Source: Chloroflexi bacterium AL-N1 (lineage in GTDB: Bacteria > Chloroflexota > Chloroflexia > Chloroflexales > Roseiflexaceae). From it: DNA of 64,000 nt. Position numbers and translations under genes: made by a program. The notes under the pieces are model-generated. The model made no database searches. It was not told the origin of the DNA and saw only the letters and a program-made list of their open reading frames with translations. The stretch is taken from contig WYDT01000005.1 in assembly GCA_013122435.1 (NCBI GenBank), positions 310,001-374,000 of the forward strand, read 5' to 3'. Shown here piece after piece: positions 18,718 through 27,852 of this stretch (the stretch's first letter is position 1; every line of letters starts with the position of its first letter).

Positions 18718-20040
18718 TGAATAGCAGGGAGCAACAACAAATGCACGACATCATTATTGTTGGTGGGGGTTTTGCGGGGGTTACTGCAGCCCGAGAGTTA
18801 CGTGCTGCGGGGTTGAGTTCCCTCATCATTGAAGGGCGGGATCGCATTGGTGGGCGTACCTGGCGCGATACACATAATGGCCACCCGTTTGAAGTAGGTG
18901 GTGCGTATGTCCACTGGTCGCAACCGCATATCTGGTCAGAGATTACACGCTACGGGTTAAAGGTGGGATGGGGTAGTGAGGATGATATCGACGAAATCCG
19001 CGTGTTGTCCCAAGGAAAGCTCCACACGCTTGATGCGGAAAAAGGGTACGTACTACTTGAAGAGGCATATGCTGCACTGTACAATGCCAAGCCACAAACT
19101 GATGACCTGTTTCCATTTCCTTATGACCCGCTGACCCACCGGGAATGGATGCCATATGCAAACGTTCCCCTGTCCAAGCGATTCAAACGGCTTGACCTAC
19201 CACCACTCCAACGCGATCTCTTGTATGCGATGTTAACCTCAGATCTGAGTTCGCCGCTAGACGAAAGCGGACAGACTGAATTATTGCGTCTACAGGCCCT
19301 GCTGGGAACGGACGACTTTGCAAAACTTTCCGATGTAAATGGTACCTATGTCATCAAGAAAGGGACATCAGTACTGATCGAGCGGATGCTAGAGGACAGC
19401 GGTGCAGGAGTGTGCATCGGACAAGTGGTTACCCAGATCGATCAGACTTCAGAGGGGGTAGTAGTACGAACGGATCAGGGCCATCAGTACACGGCGCGGG
19501 CGGTGGTCGTTGCGATACCTTTGAATACCTGGGCCAACATTACCTTCACCCCTGCACTCAACGAGGCCAAGCAACGGGTTGCCCAACAACGTCATGCCGG
19601 ATTAGGAGTAAAGGTTTTTGTGCGTGTCAAAGGAAAGTTTCCAGGGTTACTAGCCCTCGCACCAGAGGAACACCTTTTTTCATTGTTGATGGCAAGTCAT
19701 GTTGAGAAAGGTAATCCATGGTCGAAAGGCAGTACATGGTTGATTGGGTTTGGTTCAACAGCACCTGAAGTGTTTACGTTGGAGTGGGCCAGAGATGCAC
19801 TGGCGCCGCTGCTGCCAGGTGTGGAGGTATGGACATAACTGGACCGCAGACCCACTGGCACAAGGGACCTGGGCCAATCTTCGCCCAGGACAGGCCGCAC
19901 TCCTCCCTGACCTGATTCAAGTCGAGGGGCAGGTGTTCTTTGCGGGTGCCGACATTGCCCTTGGTTGGCGTGGCTATATCGACGGGGCGATTGAGTCGGG
20001 TATACGCGCCGCCCGTCAAGTCAGAAAGATATTCAAATAA
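18717..20040 (+). pseudogene. Flavin amine oxidase, frameshifted near its C terminus
   Basis: FAD-dependent amine oxidase of the monoamine/putrescine oxidase family. The N terminus has the dinucleotide fold IIIVGGGFAGVTAARELRAAG and IIEGRDRIGGRTW. The reading frame ends with TAA at 19836-19838 after LPGVEVWT, but the conserved C-terminal FAD segment continues in another frame: YGHNWTADPLAQGTWANLRPGQ, then VFFAGADIALGWRGYIDGAIESGIRAA up to 20040. One extra base, or two missing bases, near 19825-19830 explains this. The rest is intact, so it is a recent lesion or a sequence error. Start at 18717 overlaps the acetyltransferase stop; 18741 is an alternative. The intact protein would be about 440 residues. 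Confidence 0.85.
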
Positions 20041-20068
20041 TAATAGTACGTGAATTGGTCGGAGCGAC

Positions 20069-20300
20069 AGCGGTTGCAAACCGCCGCAACGAGATGATGT
20101 TACACAGGTAGGTATGGGGTGATGCTGAACGGCGGTTGCAAACCGCCGCAACGAGATGATGTTGCACAGGTAGGTATGGGGTGATGCTGAACGGCGGTTG
20201 CAAACCGCCGCAACGAGATGATGTTGCACAGGTAGGTATGGGGTGATGCTGAACGGCGGTTGCAAACCGCCGCAACGAGATGATGTTGCACAGGTAGAGG
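20069..20300. repeat. Tandem repeat, 62-bp unit, four copies
   Basis: Units begin at 20069, 20131, 20193 and 20255; each carries the palindrome GGCGGTTGCAAACCGCCG followed by CAACGAGATGATGTTGCACA and GGTAGGTATGGGGTGATG. The copies are nearly identical, with a slightly degenerate first unit. The last one runs into a different hairpin, AGGCGGCTTGGAGCCGCCT. Open frames across it are by-products of the repeat. Confidence 0.9.
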
Positions 20301-20351
20301 CGGCTTGGAGCCGCCTGCAAACCATCATTACTTGGAGCCACCTTCTCACGC

Positions 20352-20876
20352 TCACTTGTATGATGGAGGATGCAGGGTGAGGGTCCATTGCTCAAGCAGT
20401 GTGGTGATCTCGGTCGTGATAGTTATCAGATGAACCACCGACATCGCATCACAATCAGGTCTGACACTCTCTCCAGGCCAGAGGTCAAGCGACGCCTCAG
20501 CGATGACCACAATGGGTTGGGTAGAACACGGAAGTGCCACCCAGATAAGCTCATAGCCCTCCTCGTTTTCCACCAGCCAGGCGCGTTGAATCCTGTCACC
20601 GAACTCCCGCACCTTGTCCGCTGATGCAGGATCTGCTGTGACCGATTCATGGCCAAGGTATGCCCAGGCGGTGATAGCACTATCATTACTAATAACAGCG
20701 GGGCCTTGTAGCGGTGCTGATGTTGCCTCATTTGTTTGAGCAGGTACTGGTGTGCGCTGCTGGAGAGGATCGGTTGTGGAAGTCGGGTTAGGTGTTTGTG
20801 CAGTGGTGTTGGTGCAGGCTGTAAGCAATAATCCAACAGTGGTCACAATGATGATCGAATTGTGTAATTGCATCAT
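20352..20876 (-). CDS. Lipoprotein of unknown function
   Basis: A 174-residue predicted lipoprotein. The signal peptide and lipobox are clear: IIIVTTVGLLLTAC, with Cys about 21 residues in, followed by a Thr/Pro/Gln-rich linker (residues ~22-55). The folded part has three cysteines or fewer and no motif I recognise. GAGGGAGAG precedes ATGATG at 20871-20876. The frame stays open upstream to 21326, but that part is the remnant of paaK and not part of this protein. The gene stands directly on the truncated 3' end of that remnant. Confidence 0.7.
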   Translation of the reverse strand: MMQLHNSIIIVTTVGLLLTACTNTTAQTPNPTSTTDPLQQRTPVPAQTNEATSAPLQGPAVISNDSAITAWAYLGHESVTADPASADKVREFGDRIQRAWLVENEEGYELIWVALPCSTQPIVVIAEASLDLWPGESVRPDCDAMSVVHLITITTEITTLLEQWTLTLHPPSYK

Positions 20877-20889
20877 ATATTTCTCTCCC

Positions 20890-21540
20890 TCAACCATGCG
20901 GTGCCATAGACCTGGAACACGTCGATTCCATAGTCGTCCTGAAGTAGTGTCCGCAGTGAGAGGGGAAGTGGCTCTGCAGTCACAATCGCTTTTCTGAGCG
21001 TTTTCCAGCAGGGCTTTGAGGTAGCTGGGTAAACCAACATATGCCGTCACTCCCAAGGTCACGATGGTTTCAATCTGTTGGCCCTGATTGCCGATACCGC
21101 CGGGCACCACCGTACAGCCTACTTCGCGTGCCCCTTCCTCGAACATTGCCCCGGCGGGTGTTAAATGATAACCAAAAGCGTTCAGCACAATGTCCCCCTG
21201 ACCAAAACCGGCTGCATGCAGCGCCGGTGCCCAACGCCATGAGCCGGGTTCGTCTGGTTTGGGGTCGTGAATGGGGCCAGGTGATTGGAAAATACGGCGG
21301 AGGCTGTGAATCGGAACAGTCAGCATGCCGCCAAGGTCGGGACTCTCTCTGCAACGTAACCAGATCTTCTTTAGGCAGTACCGACAGGCGACTCAGATCG
21401 ACGACGGTTTGTATATCGGCAGGGGTGAGTTGGACCGCTTCCATCCGCTGTCGGAACGCAAGAGAGTGCTTGTAGCCGTAGGCCACAATATCACGAACAC
21501 GCGTGTCAAATGAGGCATAAAATGTTTCGATAGTGTTCAT
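20890..21540 (-). pseudogene. paaK: Phenylacetate-CoA ligase remnant (N-terminal half)
   Basis: The reverse strand encodes the N-terminal half of a PaaK-type AMP-forming ligase in three frames. The first reads FYASFDTRVRDIVAYGYKHSLAFRQRM to LPKEDLVTLQRES (to about 21335). A second frame continues MLTVPIHSLRRIFQSPGPIHDP to GLPSYLKALLENAQK (to about 20985). A third gives AIVTAEPLPLSLRTLL and YGIDVFQVYGTA to about 20890, where homology stops. Intact PaaK is about 430 residues; some 215 remain. It lies at the 3' end of the decayed branched-chain-type transporter operon, so it was probably the ligase of an aromatic acid uptake system. Confidence 0.85.
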
Positions 21541-21544
21541 GTTT

Positions 21545-21922
21545 TTAATATATGGCAACAAAGAAAGAGCTTATGAGAGCAATTAAATTCAATGGCCCCA
21601 TAATTACTTTTTCTTTCTTACTTGGCGACACTAAATTGACAAATGATCCAAAAATGAAAAATGCTACCACAATCCAAATACCAATGTTTGCAATACCATA
21701 ATGCGAACCAAAAGCAATACCTGCTTTGGAAATAACAAAATATGCAAAAAGCACTAAAATTAATATTTGTATAAATGCAGCTATTCTCATTTTAACTGGA
21801 AGTTTTCCAGGATACTTGCCTCCCATAGTTAATTCACCCAGAGGTGCACCTAGCACCAGAGAAAGCTGAAATAGTGCAACAAAAATTGTAAGTATAATGA
21901 AAATATACGCAAAAATATCCAT
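21545..21922 (-). CDS. Four-segment membrane protein, AT-rich gene
   Basis: A 125-residue protein with about four transmembrane segments: IFIILTIFVALFQLSLVLG, IAAFIQILILVLFAYFVIS, NIGIWIVVAFFIFGSFVNL and LNLIALISSFFVAIY. A conserved-looking loop reads GAPLGELTMGGKYPGKLP, which I associate with small uncharacterised Bacillota membrane proteins; this is recollection and not a search. The gene is markedly more AT-rich than its neighbours, which suggests transfer. No good ribosome binding site precedes the ATG; a terminator-like hairpin lies just upstream. It is set between livF and the paaK remnant. Confidence 0.7.
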   Translation of the reverse strand: MDIFAYIFIILTIFVALFQLSLVLGAPLGELTMGGKYPGKLPVKMRIAAFIQILILVLFAYFVISKAGIAFGSHYGIANIGIWIVVAFFIFGSFVNLVSPSKKEKVIMGPLNLIALISSFFVAIY

Positions 21923-21935
21923 AGGTATATAAAAT

Positions 21936-21969
21936 GAGATGCTTCCTGCGGTGATAAATGAAGCATCTC
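21936..21969 (-). terminator. Terminator downstream of livF and a small gene
   Basis: GAGATGCTTC (21936-21945) and GAAGCATCTC (21960-21969) form a perfect 10-bp stem. On the minus strand it is followed by ATTTTATAT. It ends the transcript of livF and the 52-residue protein and lies 14 nt ahead of the next start codon. Confidence 0.7.
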
Positions 21970-22022
21970 GATAGATTACGTTTGCGAGTTACCTACGTGT
22001 AACTGTCGTCCAGATGGAAAGA

Positions 22023-22181
22023 TTACGCGTTTTCCGTTGCCTCTTCGCTGGTTCCATCCTTATCGGTGTATGATTTGCCATTCAGCCATGTGAGAAGGAG
22101 TGGGCCACCAACAAGTAAGAATGGTGCTAAAACCAATAACAACATAATCAGAACGGGTAAATTGCTGACATCATAAAACAT
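22023..22181 (-). CDS. Small 52-residue membrane protein
   Basis: A short open frame on the minus strand from ATG at 22181 to TAA at 22023, preceded by AGAGGGAAAG. The product begins MFYDVSNLPVLIMLLLVLAP, continues FLLVGGPLLLTWLNGKSYTD and ends in an acidic tail EEATENA. One transmembrane segment (about residues 8-30) is clear. It sits 95 nt downstream of livF and ahead of a terminator. The ribosome binding site and hydrophobic pattern support a real gene; no function can be assigned. Confidence 0.5.
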   Translation of the reverse strand: MFYDVSNLPVLIMLLLVLAPFLLVGGPLLLTWLNGKSYTDKDGTSEEATENA

Positions 22182-22276
22182 AGCACTTTCCCTCTAGCTA
22201 CAAATATGGACTGTTCTATATACTTTGTGCTTACATTATTGATACGAACACAATTGTGAAAAGGATGCCTCGCATA

Positions 22277-23065
22277 TTAAGAGAGCCAGCATTTACGGCG
22301 TTTGTAATGTTTGACTTCACGATAGCTCTTGGGCTTGCCCACTTCGTTGAGCCCCAGGTAGCATTCACGCACATCCGCATTGTTCTGTAAGTCCTTTGGC
22401 GAACCATCCAGCACGATCCGGCCACTCTCCATAATATACACATAATCAGCCACATCTAACGCGAGACGGGCATTTTGTTCTACGCGTAAGATCGTTGTAC
22501 CTTGTTCCTGATTGATACGCTTAATGATACGGAAAATTTCTTCAACGAGCAAGGGTGCAAGACCAAGTGATGGCTCGTCGAGCAGCATCAGGCGGGGATG
22601 CGCCATCAACGCCCGCCCGATCGCCAGCATCTGTTGTCCGTCGCCGCTGAGGAAGCCAGCCGTCTGGGTACGACGCTCGCGCAGACGTGGGAAATACTCG
22701 TACACCAGATCGACGTCCTGTGCGGCATTGCCACGCCGTGTATACGCACCGGCCCGAAGATTCTCCTCGACGGTGAGATGCTCAAACACACGTCGCCCTT
22801 CCATCACCAGGAAGACGCCCTCCCGCACAATGTCTGCTGCGTCACGCTGGATCAACGATTTCCCGAGGAAGGTGATGTTCCCATCGGATACCTCACCGTT
22901 CTCCGGCTGGAGTAACCCACTAATCGCTTTGAGAGCGGTGCTTTTACCGGCGCCGTTGCTCCCCAACAGCGCCACAATCTGCCCTTCCTGCGCCTGCAAC
23001 GACAAGCCTTTGAGCACCAGAACGACATCGTTGTACATGACTTCGATATTGTTCAATACCAACAT
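22277..23065 (-). CDS. livF: LivF-type ABC transporter ATP-binding protein, altered signature
   Basis: ATP-binding subunit of a branched-chain amino acid/aromatic acid type ABC importer, 262 residues. Walker A GSNGAGKST, Q-loop region VFLVMEGRRVFEHLTVEENL, Walker B RLMLLDEPSLGLAP are intact. The ABC signature, normally LSGGEQQ, reads LSGDGQQ here, with two substitutions. The C terminus after YLGLNEVGKPKSY is extended by basic residues. The ATG at 23065 follows the out-of-frame livK stop. It is the only full-length gene left of the operon, and its partners are broken, so it probably has no function and is under relaxed selection. Confidence 0.85.
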   Translation of the reverse strand: MLVLNNIEVMYNDVVLVLKGLSLQAQEGQIVALLGSNGAGKSTALKAISGLLQPENGEVSDGNITFLGKSLIQRDAADIVREGVFLVMEGRRVFEHLTVEENLRAGAYTRRGNAAQDVDLVYEYFPRLRERRTQTAGFLSGDGQQMLAIGRALMAHPRLMLLDEPSLGLAPLLVEEIFRIIKRINQEQGTTILRVEQNARLALDVADYVYIMESGRIVLDGSPKDLQNNADVRECYLGLNEVGKPKSYREVKHYKRRKCWLS

Positions 23066-23070
23066 ACTGT

Positions 23071-24199
23071 TACTCTGCACTCATAAAATCTGTCACAGGT
23101 TCCCACACACCCTCTGTGACTGATACATGCGGAGGGTCTTGTTGCCACGGTGATCATCGGCGGTAAAGGTAATCGGTGCGGTGACATCATCCGTGCTAAA
23201 GTTTTCGAGCGACTCCACCGAAGCTTTGATGTTTTCACTGGTCAACTCATTCCCATGCATCACTGTGCGCTCGATGCCTTCAACAAGAATGGCCATGGCC
23301 CACCAGCCCTGTACGTACGGGATGTCTTTCCCGGTCAGGTCGATGCCGTTTTCCTCCGCATAATCCAGAACCACCTGTGCGCCCTCGGCACCAGTTGATA
23401 GTGGGGCAAACGGAATCGCACCAGCGACACCTTCGGCATCCTCACCCCCCAGCGTGACCAGTAGTTCGTTGGCCCACCAGTTCAGGCAAACAAACTGCCC
23501 ATCCAATCCCAGAGTGCTGGCGTTCCGCATCGTGAGTGACGCTGGACTGGAGACGTTTTGTAGAAACACATTGCGCCATACTCACTGATCTGGGTCAACT
23601 GGGGTGTGAGATCAGTGGCACCACGCGGCGATGGGACTTCCAGCGGTGTTTCCAGGCCGTTTTTCTCTGCGTGTGCAACCCCGGCAGGTAAGGGCGATGT
23701 ACCAAAGGGGCTATCGTTTACAAGGTACGCGAATCTCGGTACATCGGTATTGTCCTGGGCCGCCCAATCTTCGAGTGCCCACGTTTGGGCAATGATGAGT
23801 TGATCGCTATAGGTCGTCCCAACCAGGAAGTTGTAGGGGGTTTCGGCAGGGTCGGCCAGATTCTTGGAGTAAGAGGCGGAGATGAAAGGAATCTGATCTG
23901 CGGAAATGGTTTCTTTAAGAGCTTCTGTATCGCCGGTTCCCCATCCGGCAAAAGCCACCACCTCATCCTGAGTCACATACTGCGAGTAGCGTTCTTCGGC
24001 CCGTGGTACCTCATAGGCGTAGTCGTCGTGAATGAGTTCGAGTGGACGGCCATCAATACCACCCTGGTCATTTTTCCAATCAATGTAAGTTAACAGCCCT
24101 TCAGAGTAGGGTGCACCAACATCTGCCGTTGCGCCGGTCAGGTCGAAGGTAGCACCGATCTTGATCGGTTCGCCTGATGCTGCTTCGCCCTCAATCGTA
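23071..24199 (-). pseudogene. livK: Broken substrate-binding protein LivK
   Basis: Periplasmic branched-chain amino acid-type binding protein. The mature domain begins GEPIKIGATFDLTGATADVGAPYSEGL and reads on to LTQISEYGA (near 23578). The frame is then lost and the sequence continues in another frame as NVSSPASLTMRNASTLGLDG through GWWAMAILVEGIE to RMYQ; near 23120 a further shift is needed for the true end VTEGVWEPVTDFMSAE (stop near 23071). The signal peptide is missing because the 5' end is fused to livM. At least two frameshifts plus a deletion make this a pseudogene. Confidence 0.88.
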
Positions 24200-24463
24200 G
24201 CGCGCGATGCGAGGAGCCCTGCCGTATATGCGCCCACCGTGACCGATGCTGATTTGACCAGTGTAACCAACAAGAATGTTCAGACCAATGGCGGCGATGG
24301 ATGCAATCAAAATGGTATTGGCCAGTGTGAGCCAGTAGCCATCGGCGAAAAAGGGAAATGCTAGTGCCGCGATCATAACGAGTGCAATCCGTACCTGCAT
24401 AATGCGGGTTGGTCGGAGTGATACATCGTCAGTGTAGGTGGTGTGAAAGACGCCGCTTCGCAT
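24200..24463 (-). pseudogene. livM: LivM permease, N-terminal fragment fused to livK
   Basis: Only the first ~85 residues of the permease LivM remain: MQVRIALVMIAALAFPFF, ILIASIAAIGLNILVGYTGQ, ISIGHGG, then after a frameshift VGAYTAGLLASR. Directly behind this the livK mature domain begins. A LivM protein has about 300 or more residues, so a deletion has removed some 200 codons together with the livK signal peptide. Confidence 0.85.
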
Positions 24464-24479
24464 AGTTTATCCTCGTCTG

Positions 24480-25356
24480 CTACACATGTTCAATAATGCA
24501 TTGCCCAAAGAGTCCATACGGTCGAAGGAGCAGAATAAATACCAGGGCGATGAAGGGTGCCACCTCGCCCAACCCCAGTTCGGGTGGCAGATATCCGCCA
24601 GCGTACGCACGCAATAAACCGATGACGAGGCCGCCAACGATGGCCCCAGGGATGCTGTCGAGTCCTCCCATGATAACCACCGGAAAGACGATCAGTCCTA
24701 CGGTTGCGATATTCGCACCAACTCCACCAAAGATACTCGCCCGCAAAATGCTACCGACGGTGGCGGTGATGGCCCATGAAACGGCCCAGATGTGTTTGAC
24801 ACTGATACCCATCGAGAGGGCGGCCTGCTGATCATCGGCGACGGCACGCATCGCGATACCCTCGCTGGTGCGCCGGAAACAGATCGTCAGGGCTGCCAAC
24901 ATCACAATCGATAGCCCGATGGCCCACAGCCGATTGGCGCCAACTGATGCACCAAAGAGAATGATCGGATCATCGGGAATGAAGGATGGTGCAGGCAGCG
25001 GGGAAGTGCCCCAGATAGCACCAATAATGACACGCAACACCGACGAAAGCCCAATGGTGATCATAACCACGGAAATGACTGGCTCACCAATCATGCATGG
25101 GTCGCAAGACCAACTGCTCGATCAGCACGCCAATCCCTGCTGCTGCCGCCACTGCCACGCCACCGCCGATAGGTCAGGCCAACCCGATTTGCGTAATCGT
25201 TGCATAGGTCAAATAGCTCCCAATCATCAGGAGCTCACCTTGGGCGAAATTGATAACGTCACTACTTTTATAAATCAATACAAAGCCAAGTGCGACCAGT
25301 GACAGGATGGCGCCGTCGGCAACTCCAGAAAGTGTGAGTTGGATAAAAGTGTCCAT
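24480..25356 (-). pseudogene. livH: LivH permease with stop codon and frameshift
   Basis: Membrane permease LivH in pieces. Residues 1-60 (SGVADGAILSLVALGFVLIY, SSDVINFAQGELLMIGSYLT) end at a TGA near 25174. The same frame continues with GIGVLIEQLVLRPM to a second stop, where a repeated ATGC (ATGCATG near 25095) shifts the frame. The remaining ~200 residues, from GEPVISVVMITIGLSSVLR to LVFILLLRPYGLFG, are otherwise well conserved. So an in-frame stop and a frameshift are both present. Confidence 0.87.
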
Positions 25357-25543
25357 GTGTGTTTTCGCTCATACTGTACTAACTGAATGTCCGTTGGTTG
25401 CGCTGTTATGAGCCCATGAGTGTGCACTCAAAACTGATGCCGTTATGCCCTTGAAGATCAAAGCCTTGTGATTCTAAACGTGCGGGTTTCTGACGGACAT
25501 ACATCTTGAACCCGGTTGCTCTGAGTGAGCTCTCTCCTTCCTG

Positions 25544-25831
25544 TCATGCAAATCGGTAGGTGTGTTCGACATATTGCCCATTAGGTGTCGTCTGAGGATG
25601 CTCCATATGTAGTTCGGCTATTTCAATAGTCCCCTGTGGAGATTCAATGGCTATGCTGATGTCGCTGGCATTTTCAAAACCCATCGTTACCGGTGCGACC
25701 CAGAATGTGAAGAAGGTTGCCCCTTTAGCCGGGTGTTCCCACTTGAAGATGTAGTCAAGGTCAAACAGATATTCGAAGTTGTTGGTATTTGCCAGCATGT
25801 CCCACAGAGTCGCATCGTGCCAACCCATCAT
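25544..25831 (-). CDS. Small hypothetical protein inserted in the liv operon
   Basis: A 95-residue soluble protein from ATG at 25831 (AGGA 8 nt upstream). It begins GWHDATLWDMLANTNNFEYL and contains DLDYIFKWEHPAKGATFFTF and WVAPVTMGFENASDISIAI, then TYRFA at the end. The WHDA opening, a beta-rich middle and a conserved Phe-Glu-Asn remind me of small WHD-type proteins often found near toxins as immunity genes; this is a weak resemblance. It stands between the acyl-CoA ligase remnant and livH, where no such gene is expected. Confidence 0.6.
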   Translation of the reverse strand: MMGWHDATLWDMLANTNNFEYLFDLDYIFKWEHPAKGATFFTFWVAPVTMGFENASDISIAIESPQGTIEIAELHMEHPQTTPNGQYVEHTYRFA

Positions 25832-25903
25832 ATTCAAAATCCTGTTCGGTTCAAACGAGTTTTTCCAGTACGTAGGTTTCTTGGTTGTGCATATGTTGAA
25901 CTA

Positions 25904-27237
25904 TTATTCAATACTGACCGAAGGTGTCGTCTGTGTCGAATGGGCTGGTTGCGTACCGTTCGTGTTGAGTTGTTCAATTCGCAGTGTGGTGCTGATGAGT
26001 GCGGTACGACGTCCTGATACGTAATGGTGGTTTTGACGTCAAGCATGTCTTGATCTCCATAGAGAGCGCTTACGATCTCCTCGTAGCGTTGTGCGACATA
26101 ACCCCGGCGCACCTTGCGGGTGCGAGTGAGTTCGGCATCGTCGGCGTCGAGTTCCTTGTACATCAGGATAAAGCGTTGGATCTGGGCTGCAGGTGGGAGA
26201 TGGGCGTTGGCCAGCTCTACATCCTGACGTACCAGAGCATAGACAGCGGCCTTCTGGGCCAGATCGGTATAGGTTGTGTAGGAGCTCTGGTTGGACTCGG
26301 CCCATTTACCGACATTCCCAAAGTCGATGTTAATCATGGCCGTAACAAAGGGCCAATCGCCGCCGAACACCACCGCCTCTTTGACGTAGGGACTAAATTT
26401 GAGTTTGTTCTCGATAAATTGTGGCGAGCATTTGGTGCCATCATGGAGTGTCATCACATCCTTCGCGCGGTCGATCACGATGAGGTGGCCATCATCGTCG
26501 AAGTAGCCCGCATCGCCGCTGTAGAGCCATCTGTCGCGCAACGCCTCTGCAGTGGCCTCGGGATTATTGTAGTAGCCCACAAATATCGCGGGCTGTGTAT
26601 CAGAATCTCTCCAATGTCGGCAATCTGAATTTCGGTATTCGGTAATGGTGTGCCAACCGTTTGATATTTAATATCACCATCACGATGAATTACGCTTAAG
26701 CCACTACTTTCGGTCTGCCCATACACCTGTTTGAGGTTGACGCCCAGCGCATGGTAGAAGCGAAACACATCGGGCCCCAGCGCGGCGTCGCCGGTGTAGG
26801 CACGTTTGAGAAAGCGCGGACCAAGATGGTCCTTGAGTTCTGCAAACACGAGATATTGAGCCAGTTTGTATTGGAGTTGGAGACCAACCGATGGGGCTTG
26901 TTTGGCAAAACGTGCGTCCGCCATCGCCTGGCTGGTACGCATGGCCCAGTTGAACATCATCCGTTTGAGGCGGGTGCTATCCTGCATCTTCACCGGCACG
27001 GTACTCAGCATGTTTTCCCAGATACGTGGTGGTGAGAACATCACCTGAGGGCCTATTTCCTGGATGTTTTCCTGAAGGGTATTGGCTGATTCGGGGAAAT
27101 TGATCGTAAAACCAGCTTGTAACCCAGCGGCAACGGTGACCATCTGCTCGCCAATCCAAGCGAGTGGGAGAAAAGAAACAAATTCATCGTGGGTCTCGAT
27201 GGGGTCGATGGCAAATAGTCCATATCCCTGACTGATC
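25904..27237 (-). pseudogene. Long-chain acyl-CoA ligase, truncated and frameshifted
   Basis: AMP-forming ligase of the type found inside LIV-transporter operons. It starts abruptly with IDPIETHDEFVSFLPLAWIG (no N-terminal ~200 residues), then NFPESANTLQENIQEIGPQV, YTGDAALGPDVFRFYHALG and VYGQTESSGLSVIHRDGDIK. The frame shifts near 26590 and resumes GYYNNPEATAEALRDRWLYS, SGDAGYFDDDGHLIVIDRAK to ELTRTRKVRRGY, then shifts near 26010 before the natural end TALISTTLRIEQL (stop 25904). Two frameshifts and a 5' deletion fusing it to livG. Confidence 0.88.
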
Positions 27238-27852
27238 AGGGATGAAGCGGGCCATATCTTCCTTTTCTTCGCTGTTCATCCCGGCCATTGGCTCATCAAG
27301 CAACAGCAGTTTAGGGTCCATCGCCAGTGTACGCCCCAGTTCCACGCGCTTCTGCAAGCCGTATGACAAGGAACCAACAGTACTTTTGCGAATATGCTGG
27401 ATTTCGAGCAGATCGATCACATGCTCGACAAAGGTGCGATGTGCGACCTCTTCTTTTTGCGCCAATCCCTAACACAGGCCACTCCGAAGGATACCGCTTT
27501 TCATGTGAATATGGCGGTCTAATATAAGGTTATCGAGTACGCTCATATGTCGTAAGAGTTCGATATTCTGGAAACTCCGCGCGATGCCGAGTCGTGCAAT
27601 CTGATGAGGAGCAAGGCGCACAAGATCTTGTCCTGCAAAGAGGATGCGCCCTTGTTGTGGTTTATACAGGCCACTGATGCAGTTGAGCATACTGGTTTTG
27701 TCTGCGCCATTGGGTCCAATGATGGCCTGGATTGTTGATGGATAGATGTGAAGACTGATGTTTGAGAGTGCGGTTACGCCACCAAAGCGCAGTTGAATAT
27801 TATCAACATGTATCTGCGGCATCAATGTTCCGTTGTCGCTACGTTGCGCCAT
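27238..27852 (-). pseudogene. livG: LivG ATP-binding protein with stop codon and damaged Walker A
   Basis: First gene of the former operon. The N-terminal half reads IQLRFGGVTALSNISLHIYP with Walker A as GPNGADKTS (canonical GPNGAGKTS, so Gly is replaced by Asp next to the catalytic Lys). An in-frame TAG stands at 27469-27471. The same frame goes on through SLSYGLQKRVELGRTLAMDP (signature) and LLLLDEPMAGMNSEEKEDMA (Walker B), then runs into the acyl-CoA ligase remnant near 27240. The last ~40 residues are lost. Confidence 0.88.

Noticed and set aside
20033..20395. Open frames with repeated CNRRSASPHTYLCN-like units
   Set aside because: They arise from the 62-bp tandem repeat at 20069-20300.
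20877..21326. A single 324-residue protein covering 20352-21326
   Set aside because: The upstream part is the frameshifted paaK remnant and the downstream part is a lipoprotein with its own start, signal peptide and ribosome binding site.
24191..24273. A novel membrane-anchored substrate-binding protein starting in LivM-like sequence
   Set aside because: The anchor-like part is a truncated LivM in a shifted frame joined by a deletion to LivK, which is itself frameshifted further on.
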